A stretch of 64,000 nucleotides of DNA from Pontibacter pamirensis. GTDB lineage: Bacteria > Bacteroidota > Bacteroidia > Cytophagales > Hymenobacteraceae. Each line of letters opens with the position of its first letter. The stretch's first letter is position 1. Positions 43,812 to 55,401 of the stretch are shown here, piece by piece. The notes under the pieces were generated by a model. It saw nothing but the letters and a program-made list of their open reading frames with translations, was not told the DNA's origin and ran no database searches. A program made the position numbers and the translations under genes. The stretch spans positions 1 through 64,000 of the forward strand of contig NZ_SSNI01000022.1 in assembly GCF_010015475.1 (NCBI RefSeq), given 5' to 3'.

Positions 43812-45683
43812 ATGTCTGTATTTTCTACTCTTGATTACATCATTTTTGTCTTATATGCCTTTGTAATTGTCGCTATCGGACTATGGGTATCCAGAACTAA
43901 AAAGGGAAAGCAGAAGACGGCACAAGAGTATTTTTTGGCAGATAAATCCTTAACCTGGTGGGCAATAGGAGCCTCTCTGATTGCCGCGAACATTTCTGCA
44001 GAACACTTTATTGCCATGTCGGGCTCAGGGTTTGCCATTGGACTTGGCATAGCAGCCTATGAGTGGATTGCAGCTATCGCACTCATTATTGTAGCAAAGT
44101 ACTTCCTGCCTGTTTTTATTGATAAAGGTGTTTATACGATGCCTCAGTTCCTTAAACTGCGGTATAACAGGGGGGTAAGTACAGCTTTTGCCATTTTCTG
44201 GCTGTTGGTATATGTATTTGTGAACCTGACATCTGTGAGTTATCTGGGTGCGCTGGCACTGGAAAAGATCATGGATGTGCCGCTTGTCTATGGCATTGTT
44301 GGATTGTTGCTGTTTTCTGGTGTCTACTCCATTTATGGTGGTATGGAAGCCGTAGCCTGGACGGATGTGGTGCAGGTGATTTTCTTAGTGGGTGGCGGGC
44401 TTATCACCACTTTCATCGCATTGGATGTGGTGGGTGGTGGAGACGGCATCTTTGCTGGTTTTGCCAATATTTACGAAAAGGCAAGAGAACATTTTGTGGT
44501 GGTCATACCGCGGGGACAAATTGAAGTACCGGATGGTGCCGGTGGCACAAGAGACGCTTTTCAGGATTTGCCTGGCCTGGCCGTTATACTTGGCAGTATG
44601 TGGTTGACCAACCTCGGTTACTGGGGATTCAATCAATTTATCATTCAAAAAGGATTAGCCGCAAAAAGTTTAAACGAAGCCAAACGCGGCCTCCTTTTCG
44701 CAGGTTATCTGAAGATCCTGATTCCCCTCATAGTGGTTATACCTGGTATTACCGCCTATGTTCTTTTTAACGACTATAGCCCGGAAGAACTTTCTGCTAT
44801 TTTAGGCAAGCCCTTATCCGTTATCGGTACGATCAGAAAATCAGATGAAGCATACCCCTGGCTGTTGAGTAACTTTGTGCCGTCAGGAGCCAGGGGTCTG
44901 GCATTTGCAGCATTGGCTGCTGCAGTAGTTTCGTCGCTGGCCTCCATCATAAACAGTACCTCCACCATTTTCACGATGGATATTTACAGGTCCTATTTTA
45001 ATCCTGACGCAACCGGTAATGAGTTGGTGCGTGTTGGAAGGATTACAGCCATCCTGGCGCTGACCATAGCCGCCACAGTAGCTCCTCAGCTACAGACACT
45101 GGATCAGGTGTACCAGTATATCCAGGAGTATACGGGGTATATTTATCCGGGCACCATCGTCGTGTTTGCCATGGGGCTGTTCTGGAAGCAAATGACACCA
45201 AATGCCGCTTTGTGGACAGCCATTGTTACCATTCCTGCCGGGATAATCATTAAAGTGCTGTATCCGGAAATGCCCTTTATCTTACGCATCGGGTATGTGT
45301 TTATCTTCCTGTGTGTGCTGGCTTCTGTCATCAGCTTTACAGAGAAAGGTACAAAGGTGGTAATGCCAAAGCCGGAGGGCAGAAGGTACAGGTATCTCCT
45401 TACAACCAGTTACATCTTTTTCATCCTGAGCCTGATTTGCCTGATCATTGGCGTACTTTACGCTGACAGGTACGATTACCTGGGGTTGGAGTCAATTTAT
45501 ACTTTATCGGCCACCTTCCTGATGCTGGGCATTATACTTTTCACAAACACAAGAATGGATACTGCAGATAAAAAAGCAATTGTTTCTGATCCGGTGCTGT
45601 TCAAAACGGGTGCTCCTTTTAACATAGCTGCCACGGGTATCGTCGCCATCATCGGTGCCCTGTATTATTTCTTCTGGAAGTAA
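43812..45683 (+). CDS. Sodium/solute symporter (SSS family)
   Basis: A 623-residue transporter with about 14 membrane helices. SSS-family marks are visible: the EYFLADKSLTWWAIGASLIA opening, the ANISAEHFIAMSGSGFAIGL helix, the GGMEAVAWTDVVQ loop and SSLASIINSTSTIFTMDIY. These resemble SGLT-like sugar or inositol symporters. Substrate cannot be fixed; with inositol oxygenase and mannosidase genes nearby, myo-inositol or a sugar is likely. It is 187 bases upstream of the GH92 gene on the same strand. Confidence 0.9.
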   Translation: MSVFSTLDYIIFVLYAFVIVAIGLWVSRTKKGKQKTAQEYFLADKSLTWWAIGASLIAANISAEHFIAMSGSGFAIGLGIAAYEWIAAIALIIVAKYFLPVFIDKGVYTMPQFLKLRYNRGVSTAFAIFWLLVYVFVNLTSVSYLGALALEKIMDVPLVYGIVGLLLFSGVYSIYGGMEAVAWTDVVQVIFLVGGGLITTFIALDVVGGGDGIFAGFANIYEKAREHFVVVIPRGQIEVPDGAGGTRDAFQDLPGLAVILGSMWLTNLGYWGFNQFIIQKGLAAKSLNEAKRGLLFAGYLKILIPLIVVIPGITAYVLFNDYSPEELSAILGKPLSVIGTIRKSDEAYPWLLSNFVPSGARGLAFAALAAAVVSSLASIINSTSTIFTMDIYRSYFNPDATGNELVRVGRITAILALTIAATVAPQLQTLDQVYQYIQEYTGYIYPGTIVVFAMGLFWKQMTPNAALWTAIVTIPAGIIIKVLYPEMPFILRIGYVFIFLCVLASVISFTEKGTKVVMPKPEGRRYRYLLTTSYIFFILSLICLIIGVLYADRYDYLGLESIYTLSATFLMLGIILFTNTRMDTADKKAIVSDPVLFKTGAPFNIAATGIVAIIGALYYFFWK

Positions 45684-45870
45684 GATACAAGACTACTCTT
45701 TGATCAATCTAAAGCAATACTTCGGCATGGCAGCTGCCTTTACATCATACATTACTCCTTTTTGGCCATAAGTACGGGGCCAGCTCAAGTCTTGTAAAGG
45801 GAAGGTTAAATGATTAACTTATAATGCTTTCCTACTGCCACTTGAAGCTTTCTTTAAACTACTGAACCTT

Positions 45871-48156
45871 ATGCGATTTATCTATATCCTTTGCTGCTGC
45901 ATGTTCCCTGTGACCTTACTGGCCCAGGACAGCAACAAGCTACTACAGTATGTGCAGCCTCTGGTAGGCACAGCCAACAGCACGACGACAGCAGCTTTGA
46001 AGCACGGGGAAGGAACAGAGCACCTTGCCAACACCATTCCGGCCGTAGGGGTGCCTTTCGGCATGACCCAATGGACACCGCAGACCCGCACCACCGAGGA
46101 GAAGTGCGTCGCGCCCTATTACTATAAAGACCAGAAGCTGAGCGGATTCAGAGGAACGCACTGGATCAGCGGTTCCTGTACCCAGGACTATGGCAGCGTG
46201 ACGGTAATGCCCATTACAGGTAAGCTCCGAACCAAAGCAGCGGATTTTGCCGCTCCTTTTTCACATGGGCAGGAAACAGCGGCTTCTGATTACTACCGGC
46301 TCAACCTGGAGCACTATGGCCTGACAGCAGAACTGACTGCTTTAGCCCGCAGCAGCATGCTGCAGTTTACCATGAACACAGCAGACAGCCTGTTTCTGCT
46401 AGTGATGCCAAACAGCGACGAGCAGAAAGGCTTTGTGCAGATAGACCAGGCAAGGAAAGAGATTGTAGGCTATAACCCTGCTTTTCGCATCTACCAGGGA
46501 TGGGGAGAGCCAGCTGGCTTCAGTGGCTATTTTGTGATTCAGGTAGACAGGGACTTCAGCCGCAAAGGGACCTTCAGCGGCAATGAGGTTTTACAGAGCG
46601 ATAGCCTGAGCAACAGGGAAAACCTTGGGGCTTTCATTGGTTTTAACCTGAAGAAGGGAGAGCAGGTAAAGCTCCGGGTTGGCACCTCTTTCAGTAGTAT
46701 AGCAGCGGCACGTAAAAACCTGGAGGCGGAAATCCCGGCATGGAGTTTCGAGCAGGTTCGAAGTCGGTCGGCGCAGGCCTGGCAAAAGGCGCTGCAGCGC
46801 ATACAGGTAAAAGGCGGTGCGGAAAAAGACAAAAGCATCTTCTACACAGCGCTCTACCACAGCATGCAGCACCCGCGCCTGTTCAACGACGCGGATGGCA
46901 CTTACCCGAAGTTTGCGCATCAGTATGAGCTGGCACAGCTTACCGGGGGCAATTACTATGATGACTTCTCTATGTGGGATACCTACCGGGCACAGTTACC
47001 TTTATTGGAGATGATTCAGCCAGACCTGGTGAATGATTTTGTCAGTTCCTTTATCCTGAAAGGGCAGCAGGGCAAGTGGCTTCCGATTTTCCCCTGCTGG
47101 AATAGCTACACCGGAGCCATGATCGGAGACCATGGTACAGCCTTTATTGCCTCCGCTTATCTGAAGGGAATCAGAGACTATGATGTGGAGCAGGCATACG
47201 CCTTAATGCGTCAGAATGCTTTCGACACGCCTGGCTGGGAGGAGTATGTAGACGGAAAGGGGAGAAGGGCCTTAGCGTCTTACCTGAAGTATAATTACGT
47301 GCCGATGGAGGACAGCGTGCAGGAGGCGTTTCATAAAAAAGAGCAGGTATCCCGAACACTGGAGTATGCCTTCGACGACTATGCGCTGGCCATGGTGGCA
47401 GAGGCTTTAGGCAAGGAGCAGGACAGCAAGCAACTCCGGCAGCGTGCCCTGAACTACCGCCATGTGTTCGACCGTTCCAAGGGTTTAATGAATGGCAGAT
47501 ATGCTGACGGCTCCTGGTATGCATCTTATCATGCTGACAAGAAGCTGCCTTTTATTACAGAGGGCACACCTCGGCAATATACTTTTTATGTGCCGCAGGA
47601 TATCCCTGGGCTTGCGAAGCTGATGGGGGGGACAAAGCAACTGGAGAACGCACTGGACAGCATTTTTATGAAAGGGGAATACTGGCACGGCAATGAGCCG
47701 GGGCACCAGATTCCGTTCCTCTATAATTATACCGCCTCTCCCTGGAAGACGCAACGGGAAGTAAAAAAAATTTTAGTTGAAGAGTATACCGATGGCCCTG
47801 GCGGATTAAGTGGGAATGACGATGCCGGGCAGATGTCGGCCTGGTATGTGCTGGCAGCAATAGGCCTTTACCCGGTTGACCCGGTGTCGGGCGAGTATCT
47901 TCTGACCTCCCCTCTCTTTGAACAGGTTACTATTCAGGTAGCAGCAGACAAAAGCATGGAGATAGTTACCCATAAAAAGAGCAGCCAGTCTTCTTACATT
48001 CATGCTGTAAAGTATAATGGCAAAGCCTATAACAACAGTTTTATCAAGCACGCAGACCTGTTGAAAGGCGAGAAGCTGGAGATTTACCTGCAGGATGAGC
48101 CGGATAAGAAGTGGGCAGCGAAGGCGGTCAACCGCCCGTCTGGGTTATCAAAGTAG
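45871..48156 (+). CDS. GH92 alpha-mannosidase
   Basis: A 761-residue glycoside hydrolase of family GH92, calcium-dependent exo-alpha-mannosidases. A signal peptide (FIYILCCCMFPVTLLA) sends it to the periplasm or surface. Family motifs: YVQPLVGTANS and NTIPAVGVPFGMTQWTP at the N-terminus, FYTALYHSMQHPRLF, FSMWDTYRAQLPLL, GNEPGHQIPFLYNY and GLSGNDDAGQMSAWYVLAAI with the conserved acidic residues. It would trim mannose from mannans or glycoconjugates. It neighbours the LacI-type gene in convergent orientation. Confidence 0.95.
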   Translation: MRFIYILCCCMFPVTLLAQDSNKLLQYVQPLVGTANSTTTAALKHGEGTEHLANTIPAVGVPFGMTQWTPQTRTTEEKCVAPYYYKDQKLSGFRGTHWISGSCTQDYGSVTVMPITGKLRTKAADFAAPFSHGQETAASDYYRLNLEHYGLTAELTALARSSMLQFTMNTADSLFLLVMPNSDEQKGFVQIDQARKEIVGYNPAFRIYQGWGEPAGFSGYFVIQVDRDFSRKGTFSGNEVLQSDSLSNRENLGAFIGFNLKKGEQVKLRVGTSFSSIAAARKNLEAEIPAWSFEQVRSRSAQAWQKALQRIQVKGGAEKDKSIFYTALYHSMQHPRLFNDADGTYPKFAHQYELAQLTGGNYYDDFSMWDTYRAQLPLLEMIQPDLVNDFVSSFILKGQQGKWLPIFPCWNSYTGAMIGDHGTAFIASAYLKGIRDYDVEQAYALMRQNAFDTPGWEEYVDGKGRRALASYLKYNYVPMEDSVQEAFHKKEQVSRTLEYAFDDYALAMVAEALGKEQDSKQLRQRALNYRHVFDRSKGLMNGRYADGSWYASYHADKKLPFITEGTPRQYTFYVPQDIPGLAKLMGGTKQLENALDSIFMKGEYWHGNEPGHQIPFLYNYTASPWKTQREVKKILVEEYTDGPGGLSGNDDAGQMSAWYVLAAIGLYPVDPVSGEYLLTSPLFEQVTIQVAADKSMEIVTHKKSSQSSYIHAVKYNGKAYNNSFIKHADLLKGEKLEIYLQDEPDKKWAAKAVNRPSGLSK

Positions 48157-48242
48157 CAGGCGCAGCAATACGCTACAGCACTATACCGGCAGAGAAGCCT
48201 CTAAGCCTAAAACTCATACGCTGACACGCAGGCTATCTTTAC

Positions 48243-49307
48243 CTAGACATGGGCTAGTGGAGCATTCAGCGGGTTGGAAATGACTGGTGTCACTTCTGTA
48301 AAAGTGGAATCTCTGATTTCAAGTGTCGATGGAATAACAACGCTTCCCGCTTTCAGGTTAAAGTGCTTGTTCTTTAAAGATTTAAAGATAAGGGACGCAG
48401 CAGTTCTGCCCATTTCAAAAGCAGGCTGCGTGATGGTGGTAAGCGATGGGTTCAGCAGCAAGGCCGATTGCAGATTAGAGAAGCTGATGACTTTAACATC
48501 ATTGGGGATAGACAACTGCAGTTTCTTACAGGCAAGATATACGCTTGTGGTTAGCTTCTCTACAGTAGCAAGTATAGCATCAGGGCGATCTTCATCCTTC
48601 AGCAGGTTGATGATAAGCTGCATATTCTGCTCCTCACAGTTTGTGCAAAGCACATTATTGGAGGGCTCAAAGGGCTGGGCATAATCCACCAGCGCCTGTC
48701 TGTAACCAGCCATTCTTTCGGTGCTGATTGATAAAGAATCGGAAACAGATAGCAAGGCTATCTTTTTACAGCCACGCTCAATGAGGTGTTGTGTTGCCTT
48801 GTAGCTGCTTTCCCAATCATCGGTCGTTATTTTGGCAGTTTCTATCTTGTCACAGGGTCTGTCGAAAAAAACAAGTGGTATTCCCTTCGCAAGTAACTCC
48901 TCGATATGAGCAACCTGTTCAGTCTCAGAGGAAACAGACATCAAAACCCCGGCAACCCATCCGCTCTGCAAGTCTTTAAGTAAAGCCTGTTCCTGCAGGA
49001 GGCTTTCATGTGTCAGGTAAATCAGTACATGATAACCATTTTCCTGTGCTACTGACTCTATCCCATTGATTGCCTGTGCAAAAAAGCTGTCTGCTACTTC
49101 GGGAATGACAACAGCTATCATGTTGCTTTTTTTACTTCTCAGGCTGCTGGCGTGGTAATTTGGCACATAATCCAACTTCTTTGCCAATTCCACCACCCGC
49201 TTTTTGGTCTCTGTACTAATTTCATAGCTATCCCGGAGTGCCCTTGACACAGTAGAGATTGAAAGATTCAACTCCTCTGCCAGATACTTTATATTGACCT
49301 TTTCCAT
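48243..49307 (-). CDS. LacI-family transcription regulator
   Basis: A 354-residue regulator: N-terminal LacI helix-turn-helix (IKYLAEELNLSISTVSRALR, residues 5-24), hinge helix (YHASSLRSKKSN) and a periplasmic-binding-protein-like ligand domain (VVIPEVADSFFAQAINGIES onward). It is divergent from the inositol oxygenase gene, with a LacI-type operator 50 bases from its own start. It probably represses itself and the surrounding sugar locus until a ligand, perhaps inositol or a mannoside, is present. Confidence 0.9.
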   Translation of the reverse strand: MEKVNIKYLAEELNLSISTVSRALRDSYEISTETKKRVVELAKKLDYVPNYHASSLRSKKSNMIAVVIPEVADSFFAQAINGIESVAQENGYHVLIYLTHESLLQEQALLKDLQSGWVAGVLMSVSSETEQVAHIEELLAKGIPLVFFDRPCDKIETAKITTDDWESSYKATQHLIERGCKKIALLSVSDSLSISTERMAGYRQALVDYAQPFEPSNNVLCTNCEEQNMQLIINLLKDEDRPDAILATVEKLTTSVYLACKKLQLSIPNDVKVISFSNLQSALLLNPSLTTITQPAFEMGRTAASLIFKSLKNKHFNLKAGSVVIPSTLEIRDSTFTEVTPVISNPLNAPLAHV

Positions 49308-49356
49308 ACAAGAAATTTAAATATGCAAGTGGATATTAAGCAAACAGAGCCAATTA

Positions 49357-49370
49357 CGCAAACGTTTGCG
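49357..49370. promoter_or_regulatory. LacI-type operator between lacI-like and MIOX genes
   Basis: CGCAAACGTTTGCG, a perfect 14-bp palindrome with the central CG of LacI-family operators. It lies 49 bases before the LacI-type start on one side and 99 bases before the preferred inositol oxygenase start on the other. Confidence 0.75.
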
Positions 49371-49469
49371 CAGTTAAAGTTCGCCATTTGGGAGGTTATG
49401 AATATTAAAAATCTCAAATTGAAGAAACTAAGGTGTTTAGTTTCTGAAAACCATATAGATATAAGGCTA

Positions 49470-50348
49470 ATGAAAACCACTGATCAAGATGCTCGCAATC
49501 CACTGGGGAACCTGGATGAATGGGAAGAGGACTTACTCAAACGCTATCCGGATCCAGAATCAATTACACAAGGTAAAACCACAGAGGAGTATCGTAATTA
49601 CGAGACACCGGCCAGAGATACAGTAAAAGAGTTTTACCGCCTCAACCACACGTACCAGACCTATGATTTTGTGCTGGGAAAGGAGAAGGAGTTCCTTCGC
49701 TTTGACAAGAAAGAAATGCCTGTTTGGGAAGCATTCAAGTTTCTGAACCAACTGGTGGATGATTCGGACCCTGACACAGACCTGGACCAGATGCAGCACC
49801 TGCTGCAAACCTCCGAAGCAATTCGCGCTGACGGTCACCCGGACTGGATGGTGCTGGTGGGTTTGCTGCACGACATGGGCAAGGTGCTGTGCCTGTTCGG
49901 GGAGCCTCAGTGGGCTGTGGTGGGCGATACCTTCCCGGTGGGCTGTGCCTATTCCGATAAGGTCGTTTTCCCGGAGTTCTTTCAGAACAACCCCGATGCA
50001 CAGGACAGCCGCTATAACACTAGGTACGGAATTTACTCACCAAACTGCGGATTGCATAACGTGCACCTGTCATGGGGGCACGATGAATATGTATACCACA
50101 TGATGAAGGACCACCTGCCGGAGCCAGGCCTCTATATGCTCCGCTACCATTCGTTTTATGCACAACACCGGGAAAATGCATATGAACATCTGATGGACAG
50201 CCATGATCAGGAGATGTTTAAGTGGGTGAAGCTTTTCAACCCCTATGATCTGTACTCAAAAAACCCAACACCACCAGACTGGAAAGCGCTGCGCCCTTAC
50301 TATGAGGACCTGGTAACAAAGTACATACCGGCAACTTTAAAATTTTAG
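49470..50348 (+). CDS. myo-Inositol oxygenase (MIOX)
   Basis: An approximately 292-residue enzyme that oxidises myo-inositol to D-glucuronate with a di-iron HD-type centre. The iron ligands are visible: His in RADGHPDW, HD in GLLHDMGK, His in SWGHDEYVY, His in LRYHSFYAQH, and Asp in FNPYDLYSK. ATG 49470 (MKTTDQDARNPLGNLDEW) gives the usual family N-terminus; frames upstream to 49323 run through the operator and are unlikely. Its presence in a SusC/D locus is unusual. Confidence 0.9.
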   Translation: MKTTDQDARNPLGNLDEWEEDLLKRYPDPESITQGKTTEEYRNYETPARDTVKEFYRLNHTYQTYDFVLGKEKEFLRFDKKEMPVWEAFKFLNQLVDDSDPDTDLDQMQHLLQTSEAIRADGHPDWMVLVGLLHDMGKVLCLFGEPQWAVVGDTFPVGCAYSDKVVFPEFFQNNPDAQDSRYNTRYGIYSPNCGLHNVHLSWGHDEYVYHMMKDHLPEPGLYMLRYHSFYAQHRENAYEHLMDSHDQEMFKWVKLFNPYDLYSKNPTPPDWKALRPYYEDLVTKYIPATLKF

Positions 50349-50522
50349 CGGCTTCTACAGCAGCTTGAGTGCATTTCAGGTGCTCTCTGCTCAGAAGAAG
50401 TAATGTAGGGCTCACTGAGCTAGCGCTGCAGAGCCAAGGCAGGATACAATTTTCCTTGCCTCGGCTGCACATGTCCCTGTCGTAAATAAATAGTTTAAAA
50501 TAAAATAAAAATCATCATTTTT

Positions 50523-53500
50523 ATGAAGAACAAGTACCTATTTAAAATTAATAGGCGGATACTCTATGGAGTTTTCCTGCAGGGTATTTTGCTGCCAGGC
50601 GCATTGGCTGCTGAAAATACAGGTTTTTCAGTAAGCTTTATACAGACACCCGTTGCGGATGGCATTACTGTTAAAGGAAGAGTAACAGATGCAGAATCCA
50701 GTGACGGATTGCCGGGTGTAGCGATACAGGTGGAAGGCACATCCAGAGGTACCGTATCAGATGGGGATGGTAACTATAACATAACTGTGCCTACTAACGG
50801 GACGCTTATTTTCAGCTATGTTGGGTATGCAGCCCAGAAAATAGCAGTGGACGGGCGAACAAGCATTAATGTGGACATGGCTCAGGATGTGGCTGCGCTT
50901 CAGGAAGTAGTGGTTGTCGGCTATGGGGAAACAAAACGTAAAGATCTGACAGGATCGGTTGTAACCATGGATGCTGAGGCAATTCAGCAGACAAACAAAG
51001 TAAACGCTTATCAGGCCATACAGGGGCAGGTGCCGGGCGTGAACATACAGTCAGCTGATAACAAGCCGGGAGGCGGATTCAACATCCGGATCAGGGGATC
51101 CAATACCATTAACGCAAACCAGACAGTAGATCAGGGTGGCTTTAGCGCCGGGCAAAACCCTCTGTTTGTAGTAGACGGCATTTTTGTAAACGATATCACG
51201 TTCCTGAACCCCAGCGATATCGAGCGGATGGACGTGCTAAAAGATGCATCGGCCACGGCTATTTACGGCTCCAGGGGCAGTAACGGGGTAATCATCATCC
51301 AGACCAAACGGGGCAGCAAAGGCCCCATGACCGTACAGTACGACAACTATGTAGGAGTGCGGCAGGCTTACAACCTTCCCCGAATGTTTAACGGTCCGGA
51401 GTTCATTAACTCTATAGTCGATGCCGTGGTAGGCATGAACTATGCTTCGGGTAACCTGGCTTTTGATAGAAATGATGTCGTGCTAAACAACTATCTGCGG
51501 CCGAACGAGCAGGAGAACGTCGCGAACAACAGGTATACCGACTGGGTAGACTTAGTAGTAAAAGAAGGTTTCCAGACAAACCATACGATAGGCGTAAGTG
51601 GTGGCTCCGACAATACTACCTATGGCTTTGGTATTGGCTACACCAAAGACGAAGGCACCTTTGAGGGCGAAGATTATGAAAGAATGAACCTCCGTGGCGA
51701 TATTAATGGCAAACTATCTTCGCTGGTGTCGGTAGGGTTCAGTAACTACGCCTCCTTTTCTACCAGAAACGAAGGCAGCCGCGAAGGATTGAGGAGCGCC
51801 TACAGGCTACGCCCCACCGGCACTCCATACGACGAAAATGGCGAGCCGCTGTTCTTTCCATTGCAGGGTGAAACATTTATCACCAACCCTTTATTTGAAC
51901 CGGCGAATGCCATCCTTGAAACAAAGAGCCTGAATTATTTAAGTAACCTTTCCCTGATCATTACTCCTACAGATAACCTGAAGTTTACCTCAACCTTCTC
52001 GCCAAACCTCGAATTTTCCCGCTTCGGCGAATACAGAGGTCAGTTCTCTAAAGCCACCAGTGGCAACATTGGCAACACACGGGCCGAGGTTATCAACAGA
52101 AACCGGATGTCTTATACCTGGGACAATATTGTGAATTACAACCTGGAGATGAACGAAGACAATGTACTGAGCGCGACGTTTGTGTATTCGCAGTTCTTAG
52201 ACAGGTACGAGAACTACGATATGCAGCGAAGGAATTTCTCAACAGATGCGTTCAGCTTCTATAACATAGATGCCGGTTCGGTTATACAATCGGTAGGAGG
52301 TAATTTATCTAAGCAGACACTCGAGTCGTACACAGGCCGGGTTAATTACAACTTCAGGAAAAAGTACCTCTTTACCTTTACCGGTCGCTACGATGGTTCC
52401 TCTATTCTCTCTGAGCAGAACAAGTGGGCCTTTTTCCCTTCAGCCGCTTTTGCCTGGAGAATCAAAGACGAAAGCTTCCTGGCTGATAATAGTTTAATCT
52501 ATGACCTGAAAGCCCGGTTCAGTTACGGGCAGACCGGGAACAACGGCGGCGGCGGTGGCCTTGTTCCGCTTGGCTCACAATCGTTGATAGGAAGTGGTTT
52601 TACCAACCTGGGCGACCAGGTGGTGCAAACAGCTTTTATTACCAACCTTGCCAATCAGAACCTGACCTGGGAGAAAACAAAAGAGTTCAATTTCGGCCTG
52701 GACTTCGGGTTCTTTCAAAACAGGCTTTATGGCTCCTTAGACATCTATAACAGGAAAAACACTGGTATTATATTTTACCGGCCTATGCCAACAGTAACGG
52801 GCTATAGTGGTGTTTTCGAAAATGTGGGAGAAGCGGTGAACAAAGGAGTAGAGTTCTTGCTCAATTCCGTAAACGTGGCGAGCGGTGATTTCACCTGGAA
52901 AACTTCACTGAATTTTGCTGCCAACAGAAATGAAGTAACAAAGCTATATGGTAACCTGGAGGAAATTCAATTTGGTGCAATGGATGCTCCTTATGTACAC
53001 CGTATAGGTGAACCTGTAGGATCTAACTTTTCATGGATATTTGATGGTATATGGCAGCTAGACGAAATAGAACAGGCGCGAGCTTACGGGCAGCAACCTG
53101 GCCAGGTAAAAGTGAAGGATATAAACGATGATGGCGTTATTGATGCAAAAGACCGTACTATAGTTGGCTCCAACATGCCTAAATGGACAGGTGGCATTAC
53201 CAACACCATCAACTACAAAAATATCGACTTTTCTTTCTTTGTGCATACAGCGCAGGGAGCTACCTCCTACAGTTATTTCCATAGAACACATGCCTGGGAC
53301 GGAGTAGATGCACCTGCTCGTTTTAACACCCTTAAAGTTAACTATTGGACACCAGAGAATCCTTCCAATGAGTCGTACCAGCGGGGCAATGCAGGTCCAT
53401 GGAGTGAGTCGCTGCTCTTCAAAGATGTTTCTTATGTGAAGGTAGGGTACATTACATTGGGCTATACTTTGCCGGAGTCAGCCATCAGCTTCATGAGAAT

Positions 53501-53648
53501 GAAGCGCCTGAGAGTATATGCCACTGCCCAGAATCCCTTTGTTTTCACCGATTATGAGGGTTGGGATCCTGAGAGTGCAGCCAGAAATAGCTGGGGTGCC
53601 GGACTCATGTCAAGGATAATAATGGCAGGTGTTAATGTGAATTTTTAA
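50523..53648 (+). CDS. SusC-like TonB-dependent outer-membrane transporter
   Basis: A 1041-residue transporter. After a signal peptide come a carboxypeptidase-D-like regulatory domain ([20 protein letters not shown]), a TonB-box-like EVVVVGYG, a plug domain ([60 protein letters not shown]) and a beta barrel. It imports the glycan fragment bound by the SusD-like protein encoded 11 bases downstream. Confidence 0.95.
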   Translation: MKNKYLFKINRRILYGVFLQGILLPGALAAENTGFSVSFIQTPVADGITVKGRVTDAESSDGLPGVAIQVEGTSRGTVSDGDGNYNITVPTNGTLIFSYVGYAAQKIAVDGRTSINVDMAQDVAALQEVVVVGYGETKRKDLTGSVVTMDAEAIQQTNKVNAYQAIQGQVPGVNIQSADNKPGGGFNIRIRGSNTINANQTVDQGGFSAGQNPLFVVDGIFVNDITFLNPSDIERMDVLKDASATAIYGSRGSNGVIIIQTKRGSKGPMTVQYDNYVGVRQAYNLPRMFNGPEFINSIVDAVVGMNYASGNLAFDRNDVVLNNYLRPNEQENVANNRYTDWVDLVVKEGFQTNHTIGVSGGSDNTTYGFGIGYTKDEGTFEGEDYERMNLRGDINGKLSSLVSVGFSNYASFSTRNEGSREGLRSAYRLRPTGTPYDENGEPLFFPLQGETFITNPLFEPANAILETKSLNYLSNLSLIITPTDNLKFTSTFSPNLEFSRFGEYRGQFSKATSGNIGNTRAEVINRNRMSYTWDNIVNYNLEMNEDNVLSATFVYSQFLDRYENYDMQRRNFSTDAFSFYNIDAGSVIQSVGGNLSKQTLESYTGRVNYNFRKKYLFTFTGRYDGSSILSEQNKWAFFPSAAFAWRIKDESFLADNSLIYDLKARFSYGQTGNNGGGGGLVPLGSQSLIGSGFTNLGDQVVQTAFITNLANQNLTWEKTKEFNFGLDFGFFQNRLYGSLDIYNRKNTGIIFYRPMPTVTGYSGVFENVGEAVNKGVEFLLNSVNVASGDFTWKTSLNFAANRNEVTKLYGNLEEIQFGAMDAPYVHRIGEPVGSNFSWIFDGIWQLDEIEQARAYGQQPGQVKVKDINDDGVIDAKDRTIVGSNMPKWTGGITNTINYKNIDFSFFVHTAQGATSYSYFHRTHAWDGVDAPARFNTLKVNYWTPENPSNESYQRGNAGPWSESLLFKDVSYVKVGYITLGYTLPESAISFMRMKRLRVYATAQNPFVFTDYEGWDPESAARNSWGAGLMSRIIMAGVNVNF

Positions 53649-53659
53649 CGAGCGAAATA

Positions 53660-55267
53660 ATGAAAATCAGAAATAAATATAAAGTCCTGTTGTTCGCGGT
53701 TTTAGTACTGGGTTCCGTAACAAGTTGCGAAGATTTCCTGGAAGAAGAGAACCGCCAGTCGTTAACGGATGCTACCGTCTTCAACGATCCGAAGTCGTTG
53801 GATCAGTTGGTGGCCAATGGATACAACAGATTACGGCATGCCACCTCCTTTTATGAGCTGGACCAGTTGGGAACTGATATTTTCACCCGTGGCGAAGTTA
53901 TCAATGGCATAAATGATTTAAATGATTATGTCAATTTAACCTCTGTGAACTGGGCCTTGCCCGTCTACTGGCAAAACTACTACTTTGTAATAGGAGCTGC
54001 CAATACAACTATTAACCGGGCTGACGGCATTGCCGGGCTTTCGGATGTAGATAAGGCAAGAGGCCTGGGCGAGGTGAAGTTTATGCGTGCCTTTTCCTAT
54101 TTTAACCTGGTAGAGCATTTCGGTCCGGTGCCATTGGTGCTGAACGAGGTAAGAACAGCACAAACAGATTTTACGAGAGCCTCCGAGGAAGAAGTGTATG
54201 CCCAGATTTTAACGGATTTGGACGAAGCGCTGGCAGCTGTGGACGAACGACCGGCTGAGTTAGGCAGGGTCTCAAAAGACGCGGTGAGGCACCTGAAATC
54301 AAAGGTACTACTGACCAGAGGGTACAAAAGCTTTGCAGGTAGCACCGATTTTGCCGATGCGGCTGCTTTAGCAGAAATTGTAATTGCTAACCACCCGCTC
54401 GTTGAAGATTATGCTTCCTTATTCTCAATTGAGAACCAGCGCAATGAGGAGGTAATTTTCTCTATGTTGTATGGCACAAACCCTGTGTCTAGAGGGGCGG
54501 GAAACAACAGGCATCTTATGTTTAAGTTTGTGTATGATATATACCCTGGCATGACCAGGTCTACGCTATACCATAGAGGTATGGGGCCTGCGCCAACGCC
54601 TTTTTTCTATGCTAACTTTGAGCAAGGAGACGAACGCGAGGATGCGACCATCAGGCGGGTGTTGTATGCCGAAGTGGACAGTAACGACGGGCGCATACTT
54701 GCAGGAGATACCACGGTGTACTTCCCGAAAGTGGCCTGGTCAGCAGAGAAGATAGACTCAAAGCCATACACAGTGGTGAACCCCGGGGAGTATTTTACGC
54801 CGAACGGGATAAGCATTGTACAGTACCCAATGTTCAAGAAGTTCGATGACCCGGGTGTAGCCTACACCAACCCAGGCATTGATCCGGAAGGAAAAAGAGA
54901 TGCCTATATTTTCAGGGCGGGCGAAACCAGGCTGATAGCTGCCGAAGCCTATCTGAAAGCAGGAAACGTTACCGCTGCAGCGGAGCATATCAATGCTTTG
55001 AGAGCACGGGCTGATTTAACCACCATGGTGACACCTGAGCAAGTAGATATTCATCTGATATTGAATGAAAGGGCCAGGGAACTGGCAGGAGAAGTGAGCA
55101 GATGGATGAGCCTGAAAAGAACAGGAACGTTAGTAGAGCGGGTGCTGGCTTATAATCCACATGCAGCCTTACATAATGCTGTTACTTCTAAACACCTGCT
55201 AAGACCTATTCCACAGAGCGAGGTAAACGTGAGCGGAGGCACCATTACGCAGAATAGCGGTTATTAA
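53660..55267 (+). CDS. SusD/RagB-like glycan-binding lipoprotein
   Basis: A 535-residue surface lipoprotein: lipobox LGSVTSC with Cys23, then SusD N-terminal motifs ([20 protein letters not shown]), TPR-like helices and the C-terminal RagB domain with [20 protein letters not shown] and [20 protein letters not shown]. It binds the glycan and caps the SusC-like barrel. The ligand cannot be inferred from sequence. Confidence 0.95.
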   Translation: MKIRNKYKVLLFAVLVLGSVTSCEDFLEEENRQSLTDATVFNDPKSLDQLVANGYNRLRHATSFYELDQLGTDIFTRGEVINGINDLNDYVNLTSVNWALPVYWQNYYFVIGAANTTINRADGIAGLSDVDKARGLGEVKFMRAFSYFNLVEHFGPVPLVLNEVRTAQTDFTRASEEEVYAQILTDLDEALAAVDERPAELGRVSKDAVRHLKSKVLLTRGYKSFAGSTDFADAAALAEIVIANHPLVEDYASLFSIENQRNEEVIFSMLYGTNPVSRGAGNNRHLMFKFVYDIYPGMTRSTLYHRGMGPAPTPFFYANFEQGDEREDATIRRVLYAEVDSNDGRILAGDTTVYFPKVAWSAEKIDSKPYTVVNPGEYFTPNGISIVQYPMFKKFDDPGVAYTNPGIDPEGKRDAYIFRAGETRLIAAEAYLKAGNVTAAAEHINALRARADLTTMVTPEQVDIHLILNERARELAGEVSRWMSLKRTGTLVERVLAYNPHAALHNAVTSKHLLRPIPQSEVNVSGGTITQNSGY

Positions 55268-55401
55268 TAGAGTGAAAATTTAGGTAGATAGGTATAGGAG
55301 GAGCCCGTTCAGTTCTGATATGGCTCCTTTTATACTTCCTTAAGGGTGGAGCAAACAGAGCCACATCAGTCATTTCGCTGCTGTCTCTGAAGGTTAGCTA
55401 A

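Noticed and set aside
49323..49469. N-terminal extension of the inositol oxygenase
   Set aside because: It would translate through the LacI operator and lacks similarity to the family start.
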